Assembly: GCA_026874595.1 (NCBI GenBank)
Contig: CM049317.1
Location: forward strand, 18,623,882-18,687,881
Direction: 5' to 3'
Length of the DNA: 64,000 nt
From: Sipunculus nudus
Taxonomy: Eukaryota > Annelida > Sipuncula > Golfingiida > Sipunculidae
Part shown: one piece after another, positions 1-10,909 of the stretch
How positions within the stretch are numbered: the stretch's first letter is position 1
Layout of the letters: every line of letters begins with the position of its first letter
Position numbers and translations under genes: made by a program
Notes under the pieces: model-generated
What the model was told of the DNA's origin: nothing
What the model saw: the letters and a program-made list of their open reading frames with translations, nothing else
The model's database searches: none

Positions 1-4
1 AAAT

Positions 5-235
5 ATAAAATAAAAAAAATTTATGTTAATTATTACATAAATATTATAATATTCTGTAAATATTATTAAAAATATATTACTTGTGAACTATACATAACGA
101 TAGTAATAAAAAATATATAATATAAAATATTCCATTTCCAAAATTAATGTTAATTATTACATTAATAATATAATATTCTGTAAATATTAATAAATATATA
201 ACTTGTGAACTATACATAACCATTCAGTGTTAAAA
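5..235. repeat. AT-rich imperfect tandem duplication (~120 bp, two copies)
   Basis: Two AT-rich copies follow each other. Both contain the words TGTTAATTATTACAT, ATAATATTCTGTAAATATTA and ACTTGTGAACTATACATAAC in the same order, about 115-125 bp apart. They differ by several substitutions and short indels, so the duplication is not very recent. No coding potential is seen. Confidence 0.7.
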
Positions 236-317
236 TATTGAAAATCTGACTGAAAACATCTTTCCTAAGTCAATTACAATGCATAATTTATTGGGAAATT
301 AGATCAGATCACTATTT

Positions 318-600
318 TAATCTCGCCTAGGCAGATTTTAAACTCGCCCAAGTGATATCAGGCAGATTTTAAACTCGCCTGGATGACACCAGACAGATTT
401 TAAACTCGCCTAGGCGAGATTACAATCCTGGCCTGGTCCATGATGGATTTTAATCTCGCCTAGGCGAGATTGCGATTGTGATCTCGTCTAGGCGAGTTTA
501 AAATCCGTCTAGCCGAGATCACAATTGCAATCTCGCCTAGGCGAGATCACAATCGCAATCTCGTTTAGGCGAATTTAAAATCCGCCTGGATTTCAATCTC
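318..600. repeat. Clustered palindromic repeat, core CTCGCCTAGGCGAG
   Basis: The perfect 14-bp palindrome CTCGCCTAGGCGAG occurs at 405-418, 455-468 and 532-545, with many decayed half or full copies between (for example CTCGTCTAGGCGAG at about 483-496). Words such as GATTTTAAACTCGCC, GATCACAAT and ATTGCAATC link the cores and alternate in orientation, so the block is a nested set of inverted repeats and not a simple tandem array. It is the most CpG-rich and GC-rich patch in the first 2 kb. Function unknown; it could be the interior of a foldback element or a decayed satellite. Confidence 0.75.
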
Positions 601-1085
601 GTCTCTGACATAAACATACATTTCAAATTTAGAAAACATTTTAACCATATTTCAGTTTCTGAATTGCTGAGTTAGATAATTATCACAAGTACTTACAGTG
701 TCAGTAAACTGATATGGCTTAAACAAAATGTACAATATTTATTGGGAAATTAGAAAATTATATTTTTTTATTTGCTAAATGGCTGAATATGATGTTTACC
801 ACCTTCATCTTACCTTCTATAAATGGAATTGGGTAAATTTTGCTATGGCAATTTAGGGAAAAACATTGACATTTTATTGCATGAACGCCCTAGGTTTATG
901 TTTAATATGCACTTTTCACATATTACAGAATAGCATTATGTACACTGTGCATATCATTGCTTTTGCAAGGGAGGGTATGTTTTTAACCCATGTCTGTGAC
1001 AGTGTCTGCTTGTTGCTTTGTCTTTGAGCAGGGTTATGCAGAAAACGGGTCACTGATCAAATGATTGTGGGTAGTTAGTAGTACT
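601..1085. other. No recognisable feature
   Basis: AT-rich unique-looking sequence with no open frame of interest, no splice-bounded coding patch and no obvious repeat structure. Confidence 0.5.
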
Positions 1086-1385
1086 CATAGTAGCTACTCT
1101 GCAGTTGTCCCAGATATTATTTCATGTAACTGCTGCTTGGTTTGACAAGGTTCGCAGGGTTGGAACACCAGGGTGCGCACAGAGCAAAGAATTGTTATCA
1201 GACAACTGATATTGCATTGTGCATCCAGCCCAAATTTTAAACATGTCACACCTGCTCTCACTGGTTTGTATTCACCGGGACACAAGCTCTCATTGGTCTC
1301 AATCTATGCCAGAATAGGTGATATCAAACCAATGAGAACAGATGTTTAAAATTTTGGCTGGATACAGAATGTAATGCAAGGAAAG
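1086..1385. mobile_element. MITE-like element, decayed copy (family of 14184-14510)
   Basis: The stretch opens with a degraded terminal motif (ACTCTGCAGTTGTCC). It then shows the family interior: GGGTGCGCACAGAGCAAAGAATTGT, read here in two parts as a variant of the 'ACCAGGGTGG..CAAAGAATTGTAA' block, followed by CATTGTGCATCCAGC and TTTAAACATG. Inside it the words CTCTCATTGGTCT and ACCAATGAGA lie in inverted orientation, which gives the fold-back interior seen in the better preserved copies. Non-autonomous; no coding capacity. Confidence 0.55.
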
Positions 1386-2385
1386 AACCAGTGAACTTTT
1401 GATGTGAACCTTTGTAAAGGGATGGAATGTATAGAACTGTCTTGCAATGAAAGATATGTACTGCATGTACATGTATTGTACTGATGTGCTTATAATTGTT
1501 GGAAAGATGATATTAATTAGTCATTTATATCATAAAATTATTTAAAATTTTACACAATATACTATGTTATTGTGATATGATTATTGATATATGATGAGCT
1601 GCCAGTGATAATAACAGCCACCTTTATAGTTTTGACTTAAGACAAGTGGTTAACCATTAATATCATTGATATGCATTGTGTCAGTTTAACAGGATCACTC
1701 ATTAAGTGATGTAAGTTGCATGAAGGTGCTTCAGGTGTGCAAGCTTAAGGCATTGCAACTCGATCCTGCCCCCATCGTCAAATCAAGCTTGTCAGAACTT
1801 TCCACCATGTTTCCTATAACTACATAAAAACTGGAGAGTTCTTGGAGAGTGTGATTTTATAGCGAATATAATGTAAATATGTCATAAATATTACGTCCAG
1901 ATATTCCAACTGCTATTTTGTGTGGCAAAATATGCAACTAATCAGGAATGTTGGACCAGGTGACATTTTGTTGTTGACATTTACATTGTAATAAAACGAT
2001 AAATATGTTTATTTATTACTCTTTCTTTATTATGTTATTTTATCCTGGAATTCTCCTGCTTTTGTCCTCTGTGATTTGTTTAGCTACTTCCGGGCATTTC
2101 TGACTATATCCCAAAGTCAGTAGCCATACGGTTCCACCAACAGAGATGTTCAAATGCTTGCAGTTAATTAAAATTAATATTACTCTTGAAAATAATTGTT
2201 ATTCTAAACATGGACAGACGCTAATGATGCCAATACTTTCTAGAAAATACACTTCAAGAGCTTCCTTGTGAACCAAAATTGTGAACAATAATACATACCA
2301 TTGTATCACAATTATAGATAAATTGATGGTATGATTTCTGTAGCTGTTAGATATCGTGATAATACTAGATACCTGTAATGTCCCA
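1386..2385. other. No recognisable feature
   Basis: AT-rich sequence, no splice-bounded coding signal and no tandem structure seen. Confidence 0.5.
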
Positions 2386-2690
2386 ACCCTAGCGGTATAC
2401 TCTGCAGTCGTCCAAGGTCTCCTTTTGTTTTGAACTCTGCTTTGTATAGTAAGGTTCTCTAGGTGACACCTCTAGGGTGGACACGGCAAAGAATTGTAAA
2501 CAGACCAATGATAGTGTGGTATGGCACCAGAGCAGGTGTCGTATGTTTAAAATTTGGAGCTGGATGCATAATGTGACACCATGCTCTCATTGACCTGATT
2601 ACGATTCTTTTCTCTATGCCCACCCTGATGTTGCAGAGAACCCTACCAAACAGAGGTAAAAAGCAAAAGGAGACATGGGAGGACTGCAGT
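2386..2690. mobile_element. MITE-like element (family of 14184-14510)
   Basis: The left part holds AGCGGTATACTCTGCAGTCG, a good match to the family terminal inverted repeat. The interior has GGGTGGACACGGCAAAGAAT, ATGTTTAAAATTTGGAGC and GGATGCATAATGTGACACC. The right end is GGAGGACTGCAGTGCA, the inverted partner of the left CTGCAGTCGTCC, after which the match stops. About 300 bp. The short open frames at 2643-2921 lie across it and are not credible genes. Confidence 0.6.
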
Positions 2691-2954
2691 GCATTTTTTT
2701 GCTAAGTGCAGGGGCGTACTGTACTCAGTGCCCTCTTGTTTGCTTATGATTATGGCTCCCTCTACAAATACTGTTGACATGAGTCTTCCAGGAATCCTAG
2801 ATATTGAACCTGAATGGATTGCTAACACCACCCAGCTACATGGGACACTCGAACAACACTTGATGCATATACTAGATCTTGCAGACCATTCATGATCATA
2901 TTCTAGAACTACCAACAACATATCATTATTGTATCGGCCAAAACAGAGTTTTGC

Positions 2955-3990
2955 AGATACTATGTTTTCAGCTGCATGCCGCCGCCGCCGCGTAGGTTTC
3001 CGGAGAACTCCTCCGTAACCGCTGGGCGGAATTTTACGAAACCCGGGATTATGTTCGGGTCACATGTGAACTGCTGCGCCCTGATTTTGTTTTGACCTCT
3101 GACCTTTCCTCTGCGCTCTGCGTCCGTTTGTGCGTCTGTTTCCACACATAAACCCACATATCTCGGGAACCGTTTGACCGATCAGGAAAATTTTTTTGCA
3201 CAAATGTAGCCCTTGGAGAGCTTTATAACATACACAAAAAATGGTGGCGCCACCTGCAACCATGTTTGCACAGTGTCCATCTGTTTTTCTGCCTTGGGTT
3301 AAAATCACTCATATCTCTGCAGTGACTTGACTAATTCACCTGAAATTCGGCATGCGTAAACATCCTGGATAGCTTTTCTGATTTTATGACAGGTGGCGCC
3401 ACCTACATTCACGTTTACGCTGCAGACATTCAAGCTCATAGCTCGGGAACCGTTTGAACGATCGGGAAAATTTTTTTGCACAAATGTAGCCCTTGGAGAG
3501 CTTTATAACATACGCAAAAGGTGGCGCCACCTACAGCCATTTTTGCACAGCACCTGTCTGTTTGTCTGCCATGGGATAAAATCACTCATATCTCGGCAGT
3601 GGTTTGACATATCTGGCTAAAATTTTGCAGGTTTATACATCCCTGACAGCTCTCTTGATTTTATGACAGGTGGAGCCACCTGCATTCTAGTTTATGCAGC
3701 AGACATCCAAGCTCATATCTTGGGAACCGTTTGACCGATTGGGCCAAAGTTTTGCATGTGTATAGTTCTCACATAGCTCTTTGTCATACGCAAAACTAGT
3801 GCCGTCACCTGCAACCATTCTTGCTCAGCGTCCATCTGATTGTCTGCCACAGGCTAAAATCACTCATATACATGTAGTGGTTTGACTTATCTGCCTTAAA
3901 TTTTGCATATGTATACAACTTGGACGGCTTTCTGGATTTTGTGGTAGGGGGGGCAACCTTCATACACAATTTGGCTGCGGACATCCATGC
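2955..3990. repeat. Dispersed-repeat block with ~278-bp internal tandem units
   Basis: The word TCGGGAACCGTTTGA and its variants recur near 3163, 3441 and 3719, giving a unit of about 278 bp. Each unit then has AAATTTTTTTGCACAAATGT, CTTGGAGAGCTTTATAACAT, the palindrome GGTGGCGCCACCT or a variant, CTGCC..GGG.TAAAATCACTCATATCTC and a second GGTGGCGCCACCT. The last unit is decayed. The left edge is unusually CpG-rich (GCCGCCGCCGCC at about 2979). It looks like the inside of an old transposable element; the short open frames at 2960-4026 are fragments of the repeat. Confidence 0.75.
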
Positions 3991-4238
3991 TAATATGCAA
4001 CACTTCACTCTATTTCCCCTTGCCACTTAATCCATGCCTCACTTCACCCATTCCACTCTGATTTAGGCGGAAACACGTAGTCGCTTGTCGACTACCCGTA
4101 TTCTAGTTTGCTGTTGCTATAGGTTGAGACCTGGACATTCATTCTCACTGTAGCTTGTAAGGGATTGGATGCTGACTAGTCAAAGTGGGTCAGATGAAAG
4201 CTTGTACTGTGATGTGGAAGGATCATCTTGATGTGAGG

Positions 4239-4263
<25 letters not shown>
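4239..4263 (+). repeat. Poly(C) tract (25 C) followed by poly(A)
   Basis: Twenty-five C residues run without interruption and are followed by GAAAAAAAAAAAA. Long C runs recur in this window (27290-27310, 32295-32321, 29340-29351) and are places where assembly length is unreliable. Confidence 0.9.
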
Positions 4264-4273
<10 letters not shown>

Positions 4274-4330
4274 AAATCTGCACTAGATATAACCGGAGAA
4301 ACTCACTGTAACTCTTGAACTATGGGTTAA

Positions 4331-4505
4331 TACTCCTTATGCAGCTGTTATATACATTGCAGTTGTTCCAGGTCTTTTATTTGTAATCGCTGATTTGTAT
4401 AGTAGGGTTCTCTTGGTTACACCACCAGGGTGGACACAGCAAATAATTGTAATCAGATCAATGAGAGCATGGTGTCACATTGTGTATCATGCTTCAAATT
4501 ACGCT
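4331..4505. mobile_element. MITE-like element, left half (family of 14184-14510)
   Basis: Begins CTCCTTATGCAGCTGTTATA, followed by TGCAGTTGTTCCAGGTCT, which is one of the best preserved left terminal repeats of the family. The interior words CACCACCAGGGTGGACAC and CAAATAATTGTAATCAGA follow. Similarity stops near 4500, where different sequence with GCTTCCGGGGCAGCGG begins, so the right half is missing or replaced. Confidence 0.6.
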
Positions 4506-4639
4506 TCCGGGGCAGCGGAAATCTTGCCAAAGAAGCAACTGATTTTCATGCTGCCAGCTTTGACCCTTTATGATATATTTAGACACCAGATGGCGGTTCG
4601 TTGTCCGCTGAAAAAAAATCTGCGTATAATGTGACAAGC

Positions 4640-5300
4640 AGCCAACAAGATGCCAATAAACAAACACTCGACAGGCATCCTGGCTCCGCCCATAGCTGCG
4701 CTTCAAGCGCCACTTGATATCAGTTTACGGTCAAATTTAAATTGCTCCCTCTGTATTCTCGCATCATCGACCGATTCGATAATGACATTATGACTGTGTT
4801 AGTGTAGCCATGTATCTGTTGTCTGCAGAACTGAAGCCAGCAAGCGAGGTGTGCACGCAGCCTTTGTTGTTATGTTTCGTTTGAATTACAGCTCACCAGC
4901 CAGACATGCTATGTGCCCAAGGCCCTCAGCAAACCACGTCTGGGGCAATTCTCTTTGAGCCTGTGGCCTGTTCAGAGGGTTACTGGGGTGATGAGCTGTC
5001 ACTCAAAATAAAATGAACATGATTTGCTCCATGTATTCCTTGCTTGGCTGTGTCTTCCAGCACAAGGTCTCATCTGATTGGACAAAAATACAGTGCTCCC
5101 CTCTGGTGTAGCAATTCAGGATAGGAGGTCATAACAAACAACGCTTATGATATAGGAAGTAGGCCTGTAGTTAAAGCTCTGTGTAAGGAGCATAGCTTCA
5201 AATTTAAACAGGCCACATCCCTTCTCGCTGGTCTAATTTCACCAGTTCTGGCCTAAGGCTAAAAATCAAAACATTGACAGTGGATGTCTAGGTGTAATCA
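4640..5300. other. No recognisable gene; somewhat CpG-richer sequence
   Basis: The part around 4690-4870 has more CpG than its surroundings (GCTGCGCTTCAAGCGCCACT, TCGCATCATCGACCGATTCG). It could be a promoter or an untranslated first exon for the plus-strand gene that becomes visible at 12066, because that exon has an acceptor and so needs an upstream exon. This is only a suggestion; no TATA box, initiator or donor could be assigned. Confidence 0.25.
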
Positions 5301-5307
5301 TTGAAAA

Positions 5308-5745
5308 GTAGAAAAAAAAACTGTTAGTAAACAGTACAGGTGCCAATGCTGTCAGGTAGAAAAAAACTGTTAATAAACAGTACAGGTGCCCAAGCTGACA
5401 AGTAGAAAAAAAAACTGTTAGTAAACAGTACAGGTGCCAATGCTGTCAGGTAGAAAAAAACTGTTAATAAACAGTACAGGTGCCCAAGCTGACAAGTAGA
5501 AAAAAAAAACTGTTAGTAAACAGTACAGATGCCCATGTTGACAAGTAGAAAAAAATTGTGAATAAACAGTACAGGTGCCCATGCTGACAAGTAGAAAAAA
5601 AAACTGTTAATAAACAGTATAGGTGCCCATGTTGTCAAGTAGAAAAAAAACTGTTAGTAAACAGTACAGGTGCCCATTTTGACAAGTAGAAAAAAACTGT
5701 TATTAAACAGTACAGGTGCCTATGTTGACAAGTAGAAAAAAACAA
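5308..5745. repeat. Tandem repeat, 46-49 bp unit, about 9 copies
   Basis: GTAGAAAAA recurs at 5308, 5356, 5402, 5450, 5496, 5545, 5591, 5639, 5686 and 5732. Unit length varies because of A-tract slippage. Each unit holds the small hairpin ACTGTTAGTAAACAGT followed by ACAGGTGCC. Units 1-2 are repeated almost exactly as units 3-4, so the array grew at least once by a ~94-bp dimer. Confidence 0.9.
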
Positions 5746-8509
5746 GTGAATCATGAATGTGTGGAAGTCAAAAGTCACTTGTTTTTACCGGTAGATTTAG
5801 GAATTGGTGATGATGAAAAAACAACTGATGGGTGATTATTAATTGATTATTTTATCTACCTTCTGTTACCATGAAATTTACTGTATAGAATTATACGTAA
5901 TACATGGACTGATTAAATTCAGTCTGACTTGTACATCAGGCTAAAAGTTTAAGGTAACAGCCGAATTGTTGACACTTGATCATGCAAAAGCTTTAGTTTT
6001 TATGCTTTTTCGCTACTTTGTTTTTCTTTTTTAGCTCCGCTGACTATAAGTCATCTGAGCTATAGTCGTGGTCCTTTGTCCGTCGTATGGCCGGCCGGCC
6101 ATCCATCAGGCCGGCCGGCCGTTAACAGGGCACGTTTTGAAACCGTTGGACCCATGAATCCAAAATTTTGCATACAGTTAGATGTCCCCAAAATCTCCTA
6201 CCATACCGAAAGTTGGGTCACTAGGACTTCCTTCCTTCAAAATATACAGGAAAACCTCCCTTTTCCAAAATTGCTGAAGCTGGAGACTTTTTCTCAGAGA
6301 TATAACTTTAGTAAATCAAGATTCAATTGTTAACCCAAAATAGATCTGAATTTTGCAAATGTTTTAAGTTATAAGCATAAATAAAAAATCAATACCTTAA
6401 ATTTTGACCAACTTTGGCTACGGCACATTTTTCCCCTGTAAGCACTGTTGATTTAATTTTCACAGCATATATACATAAGGATTTAATCTTTTAAAATCTG
6501 AAATTTCAAAGGAATTGATTGAAAAGAGAAGCTTTTAATCAAGTTTCCTTACACCCTGTCAAGTGTTGTTTACATGAGGCCCACCTAGTAGTACAGCCTT
6601 CACTTGTATTATGTAACTCTCTCCAGGTAGCTTGCCTTGGCTCAGCTTGGTCACTACTACCAGGCTTCCCCTCTGCCCTGCACTCCCCCCCCCCCCAGTT
6701 GGTGCATAAACTAGATATAATTTTCTGTATTTGATTCATTCTTATTCTAGGCTGTGCTACATTTTAGATTTTTTATTGTACCACCAGGGTTACAATGATT
6801 AAAGTGCACATTTTATTGTGTCCACTAACTGGTGTTTTGAAAGTTTTGATGTTCATCAGATAATTAATTCTTTACTTCAGAAGAGTTAAAACTTCACGAG
6901 GTGTGTAATTGACTATTAATTCCAGTAAAAAATTATAGCTGAGATAGTAATTAGCACAATGATGATGTTTGTCCCTCATTCAACTAAGAGTGTGTATACT
7001 TTATTTGAAAAGATGGTTTTATTTTATCAGATTTACTTAATCTTTTATTTTGGTGAATAAAATTAAGCATGTACTGAAAGCTCCAATGTACAAAATTTTT
7101 CAAAAGTGATTCAAAGAATAATCTTAAAGATGCCATGTTGTGGCATTATTTTCTTTTGAATTCCCTTTAAACATTTGTGATTTGAAAATAATAAAATATA
7201 TGTATATGCATAATATGACCCGATATGAGCTACACTCTGGATAAATAAATAATGATTTCAACTTAGAATTCTAATATTTTAACTTATATTTTCTGTTGTG
7301 TTATTAAAAATTTATAAAACTTGTAAATAAAAAATTGAATCAGATTTAAAACTATTAATTGAAAAAGAGGATATGCTAAAAAAATAGGCTTAAATATAAA
7401 CTTAAATGCATTATTCCCTTGAAAGTGAAATAAAGGTCCATTCTGTCCTCTTGCCTGTCGACTACAGGCCGGTGAGACGCAGATTTTTGGGACGTAGGCT
7501 GCCGGGACGTACCCTCTGAAGCGTATCCCGATAGGACGTATTGTTAAAATAAGAGTACATGCATCACTTGTCTGACTATCTAAACTTTACACGTACTAAA
7601 ACAAAAAGACTAAGTAATAATAGTTAATTATACTTTCGTTAGTAAACCCTCTCTTGGGTCACTTTGGGAAATCATTAAGCTCTGTGATCGATGCAACATA
7701 CGTCAAATCAGCACACGTTAATGCCTAGTATATCTGTGTTATCCATTATTACTATATTACCCTCATGCACTAATATCGTTGTGTTCCTTAACTGAAGTTT
7801 GACAAAATATTTAGTAATTTTATTGTTAATTAGAGCATTATTTTGGCTTAAAGTACGACCATCCCTCAATAGTGATAAACTCCGGGTATGGTTAACCCAT
7901 CAGCGTTCCACAATTTATTGGCCTAACCGGAGGTTTAAATGATTGATAATTACAGGTTTAACGTGTAACATCTTACTTTATTTTCCATATTCCTGTTATA
8001 ATTTTCACTATTATAAGTATGTTTATCATGTCGTGAGAACATATTAAGTCTGCTCAAACATGAACGAACTGCTCACCAGAGACCAGCGAAGCCGCAGTAT
8101 AAACGCGGTCACGAGAAACCATTCACCCGACGCGGCCACTCGTACAGTTCAAAGGATGAACCTTTAATTAACGGACGAAAAATGTCGATCAAAGGTTTCT
8201 GGATGATGAATCATTTATATTGATCTCTTACACGCACTTAATGTATTAAGGAAAGAATAAATATTTACATATTTTGATTATATTCGACTTCTGACAGGAC
8301 CACATTCCGAATAAAAGACATTATAAATAGACAACAATTTTATGAGAAAAATAACTTTACAGAATAAAAAAATAGGTTGGTTGTTATTTTGTTAACATAA
8401 AAATACTACCTGTGCGTAGTATTCAGTTAGTATCATCCGCTCTGGCGCAAGTACGATCGGTGGCGGGTGACCTATTTTGGAACAAATTAAGTGCCGCGGT
8501 TGGTGTAGA

Positions 8510-8697
8510 CAATAAAACTATCCTGAAAACGATTTCTCTCCAAATTGTATGTGTATATTTAATTTCTCGCGTGTGTCTGCATGTTGAAACCGCAGTGTTA
8601 AAAACTATCCTGCTGATTGAAGATTCCTCTTCAAATTGTGTGTGTGTGTTTTTTTTTTTATTTCACGGGTCAGTCTATGTGTTGAAACCGCTGAATA
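8510..8697 (+). repeat. Imperfect ~95-bp direct duplication
   Basis: Two neighbouring copies share AAAACTATCCTG, CAAATTGT.TGTGT, TTTATTTC and GTTGAAACCGC. An open frame of 97 codons (8412-8705) runs through them; its product would be a duplicated low-information peptide and I do not consider it a gene. Confidence 0.6.
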
Positions 8698-8827
8698 GTG
8701 AATGACGAATAACAATTATACCTTTCAGTTCCTACTAACCGCTAATTGAGTCCATAAAGAACCGCTAATGAATACCCATCTTCCATCAACCAACCGTCAA
8801 CTTAATGTAAAACCAGAAGACAAAAAT

Positions 8828-9886
8828 AAATGAAAGAAAGAAAGAAAGAGTTATGTAACGAAGGGAAGAATGAAGGAAAGACTGAAAGACAAAAGAAAGA
8901 AAGACTAAAAGAAAATTGAATGAAAGACCGGAGGAAGAAAGGAAGAAGTAAAGAATATGTAACAAAGGAAGAATGAAGGATATACGGAAAGACTGACAGA
9001 AAGAAAAACTGAAAGAAAGAAAGACTGAAAGAAAGAAAAAAAAGGAAAAATTGAAAGAAAGACCGGAAGAGGAAAGAATGACTGAAAGAAAGAAAGAAAG
9101 AAAGAAAGAAAGAAACATCAATCGAAGGGAAGGATGAAGGAAAGAATGATAGAAAGACTGAAAGAAAGAAAGGCTGAAAGAAAAAATGATTGAAAGAAAG
9201 ATGGAAAGAAAGAAAGAAAGACTGAAAGAAAGAAAGAAAGATAGACTGAAAGAAAGAATGAAAGAAAAAAACCAAAAAGACTGAAAGAAAGAATGAAAGA
9301 AAGAAAAAAAGAAAGAAAGAAAGAAAGAAAGAATCATGTAACGAATGGAAGGTTGAAGGAAAGACTGAAAGAAAGAAAGAAAGAAAGAAAAAAAGAAAGA
9401 AAGAAAGAAAGAAAGAAACATGTATCGAAGGGAAGGATGAAGGAAAGACTGAAAGAAAGATAGAAAGACTGAAAGATAGAAAGGCTGAAAGAAAAAAATG
9501 ATTGACAGAAAGACTGAAAGAAAGAAAGAAACATGTATCGAAGGGAAGGATGAAAGAAAGAAAGAAAGAAAAACTGAAAGAAAGAATGAAAGAACGAAAA
9601 CAAAAAGAATGATAGAAAGAATGAAAGAAAGAAAAAAAAAGAAAGAAAGAAAGAAAGAATCATGTAACGAATGGAAGGTTGAAGGAAAGACTGAAAGAAA
9701 GAAAGACTGAAAGAAAGAAAGGCTGAAAGAAAGAAAGACTGAAAAAAAGAAAGTAAGACTGAAAGAAAGAAAGAAAGAAAGACTGAAAGAAAGAATGAAA
9801 GACTGAAAGAAAGAAAGAATGAACGACTGAAAGAAAGAAACGAAGGGAAGAAAGAAGGATGGAAGGAGCGAAGAAGGAAGGGAATT
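8828..9886. repeat. Long (GAAA)n-type purine array, ~1.06 kb
   Basis: The plus strand is almost purely purine (AAAGAAAGAAAGAC, TGAAAGAAAG repeated). Anchor words ATGTAACGAA or ATGTATCGAAGGGAAGG followed by ATGAAGGAAAGACTG recur near 8853, 9112, 9335, 9421, 9533 and 9662, so there is a second layer of structure over the tetranucleotide. Long minus-strand open frames (up to 211 codons of F, S and L) are caused by the purine bias and are not genes. Such homopurine tracts can form triplex (H-DNA). Confidence 0.9.
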
Positions 9887-9990
9887 ATAATTAATGACTA
9901 ATAATTAATGTTTGTGGCTTACTATTGATTGACTCCAGATGAACTCACAGACTCAGCTGTGCAGTGTGACGATCATAGGTGTTACTCAGG

Positions 9991-10460
9991 AGGGTTCGTT
10001 TAGCGTAGTTTAAGTCATAAAAAAATACACTTATAAAAGAGAGACGTATCTGGGCAGGATGTATACACGCAGGGTTCGTTTAGCGTAGTTTTAGCCATAA
10101 AAAATACACTTATGAAATAGAGACGTACACCGGCAGAAAGTATACACGCAGGGTTCGTTTAGCGTAGATTTAGCCATAAAAAATACACTTATGAAAGAGA
10201 GACGTAGACGGGCAGAAAGTATACACGCAGGGTTCGTTTAGCGTAGTTTTAGTCATAAAAAATACACTTATGAAAGAGAGACGTAGACGGGCAGAAAGTA
10301 TACACGCAGGGTTCGTTTAGCGTAGTTTTAGTCATAAAAAATACACTTATGAAAGAGAGACGTAGACGGGCAGAAAGTATACACGCAGAGTTCGTTTAGC
10401 GTAGTTTTAGTCATAAAAATACACTTTTGAAAGAGAGACGTAGACGGGCAGGAGGTAAAC
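9991..10460. repeat. 79-bp tandem repeat, 6 copies
   Basis: AGGGTTCGTT begins at 9991, 10071, 10150, 10229, 10308 and 10387 (the last as AGAGTTCGTT): one 80-bp spacing, then 79 each time. Each unit continues TTAGCGTAGTTTTAG, CATAAAAAATACACTTATGA, AAGAGAGACGTAGACGGGCA. The middle units are nearly identical. The array is near the right end of the TIR element and may be its subterminal repeat. Confidence 0.9.
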
Positions 10461-10909
10461 ACACCGGGTCCCGCATTACGACACGCCTAATTGGTGACGG
10501 GGCGATGTTTATGGAGTGCGTCCTACCAGCCACTCGTCATTGTTTATATAGTGCGTCCTGCCGCCCTGCGTTTTATCGCACGGTCCGTTTGGACGTACGT
10601 CTTATCGGGATGCGTCTCACCGGGTGCACACCTGCCTGTCCATCTGTAAATTTTTCATATGCATCACAGTATCTCAAAACGTTTACTGTTTTTCTTCATG
10701 ACAGTCTTGTCAGAGTATTAGTTTTGCAATCATATATCATGCAATCATATAAACTTTACTATAACCAAGTAGGAGGGCCCCTTTCCTCTTCGCTTATCAC
10801 ATGCTTGTATAAAACATTGAAAAACATTACAATTGAATATTTTGCATATTTTTCATTTGCAAAGATTTCAATTTTCAGCTGAGTGCCGTGACCCATGGGT
10901 CCCTTGTTA

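Larger units (their letters stand above)
7460..10632. mobile_element. Non-autonomous TIR DNA element carrying two satellite arrays
   Basis: The 13-bp word CCGGTGAGACGCA at 7469-7481 is present in reverse complement (TGCGTCTCACCGG) at 10611-10623. Subterminal words also correspond in inverted order: GGGACGTA and TATCCCGATAGGACGTA on the left, GGACGTACGTCTTATCGGGA on the right. The 8-bp word TGCCTGTC occurs at 7452-7459 and 10633-10640 and may be a target-site duplication, but the outermost ~9 bp of the two ends do not match well, so exact ends are uncertain. No transposase is visible. The interior holds a 1-kb GAAA array and a 79-bp array. It sits inside the Helentron-like copy A and is therefore younger than it. 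Confidence 0.6.
6034..10906 (+). mobile_element. Helentron/HINE-like element, copy A, interrupted
   Basis: The 5' end is GCTCCGCTGACTATAAG preceded by TTA. It continues with the arm of a hairpin (GTCATCTGAGC), then TATAGTCGTGGTCC and a GTCC/CCGGCCGG microsatellite zone. About 700 bp of interior matches copies B and E. The 3' end has TTCAGCTGAG, then the palindrome GACCCATGGGTC near 10889-10900, then CCCTTG and a flanking TTA. The body is split by a separate TIR element at about 7460-10632. No intact protein gene is present, so the copy is non-autonomous. Assignment to the Helentron-associated class rests on architecture (subterminal inverted repeats, terminal hairpins, microsatellite core, insertion in T-rich sites). 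Confidence 0.6.

Noticed and set aside
6519-6734. 71-codon frame shared with 59054-59248
   Set aside because: Shared because both lie in copies of the same Helentron-like element; the two differ by frameshifts and stops, as expected for non-coding repeats.
8412-8705. 97-codon frame as a transposon-encoded protein
   Set aside because: It runs through a duplicated ~95-bp segment, has no domain, and sits in a non-autonomous element.
8786-9663. Minus-strand frames of up to 211 codons rich in Phe, Ser and Leu that resemble membrane proteins
   Set aside because: They are translations of a GAAA/TTTC array; composition alone explains the hydrophobic pattern.
7452-10640. Firm assignment of the TIR element to hAT because of an 8-bp flank repeat
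   Set aside because: TGCCTGTC is found at both sides, but the outermost ~9 bp of the ends do not mirror each other, so the superfamily is left open.
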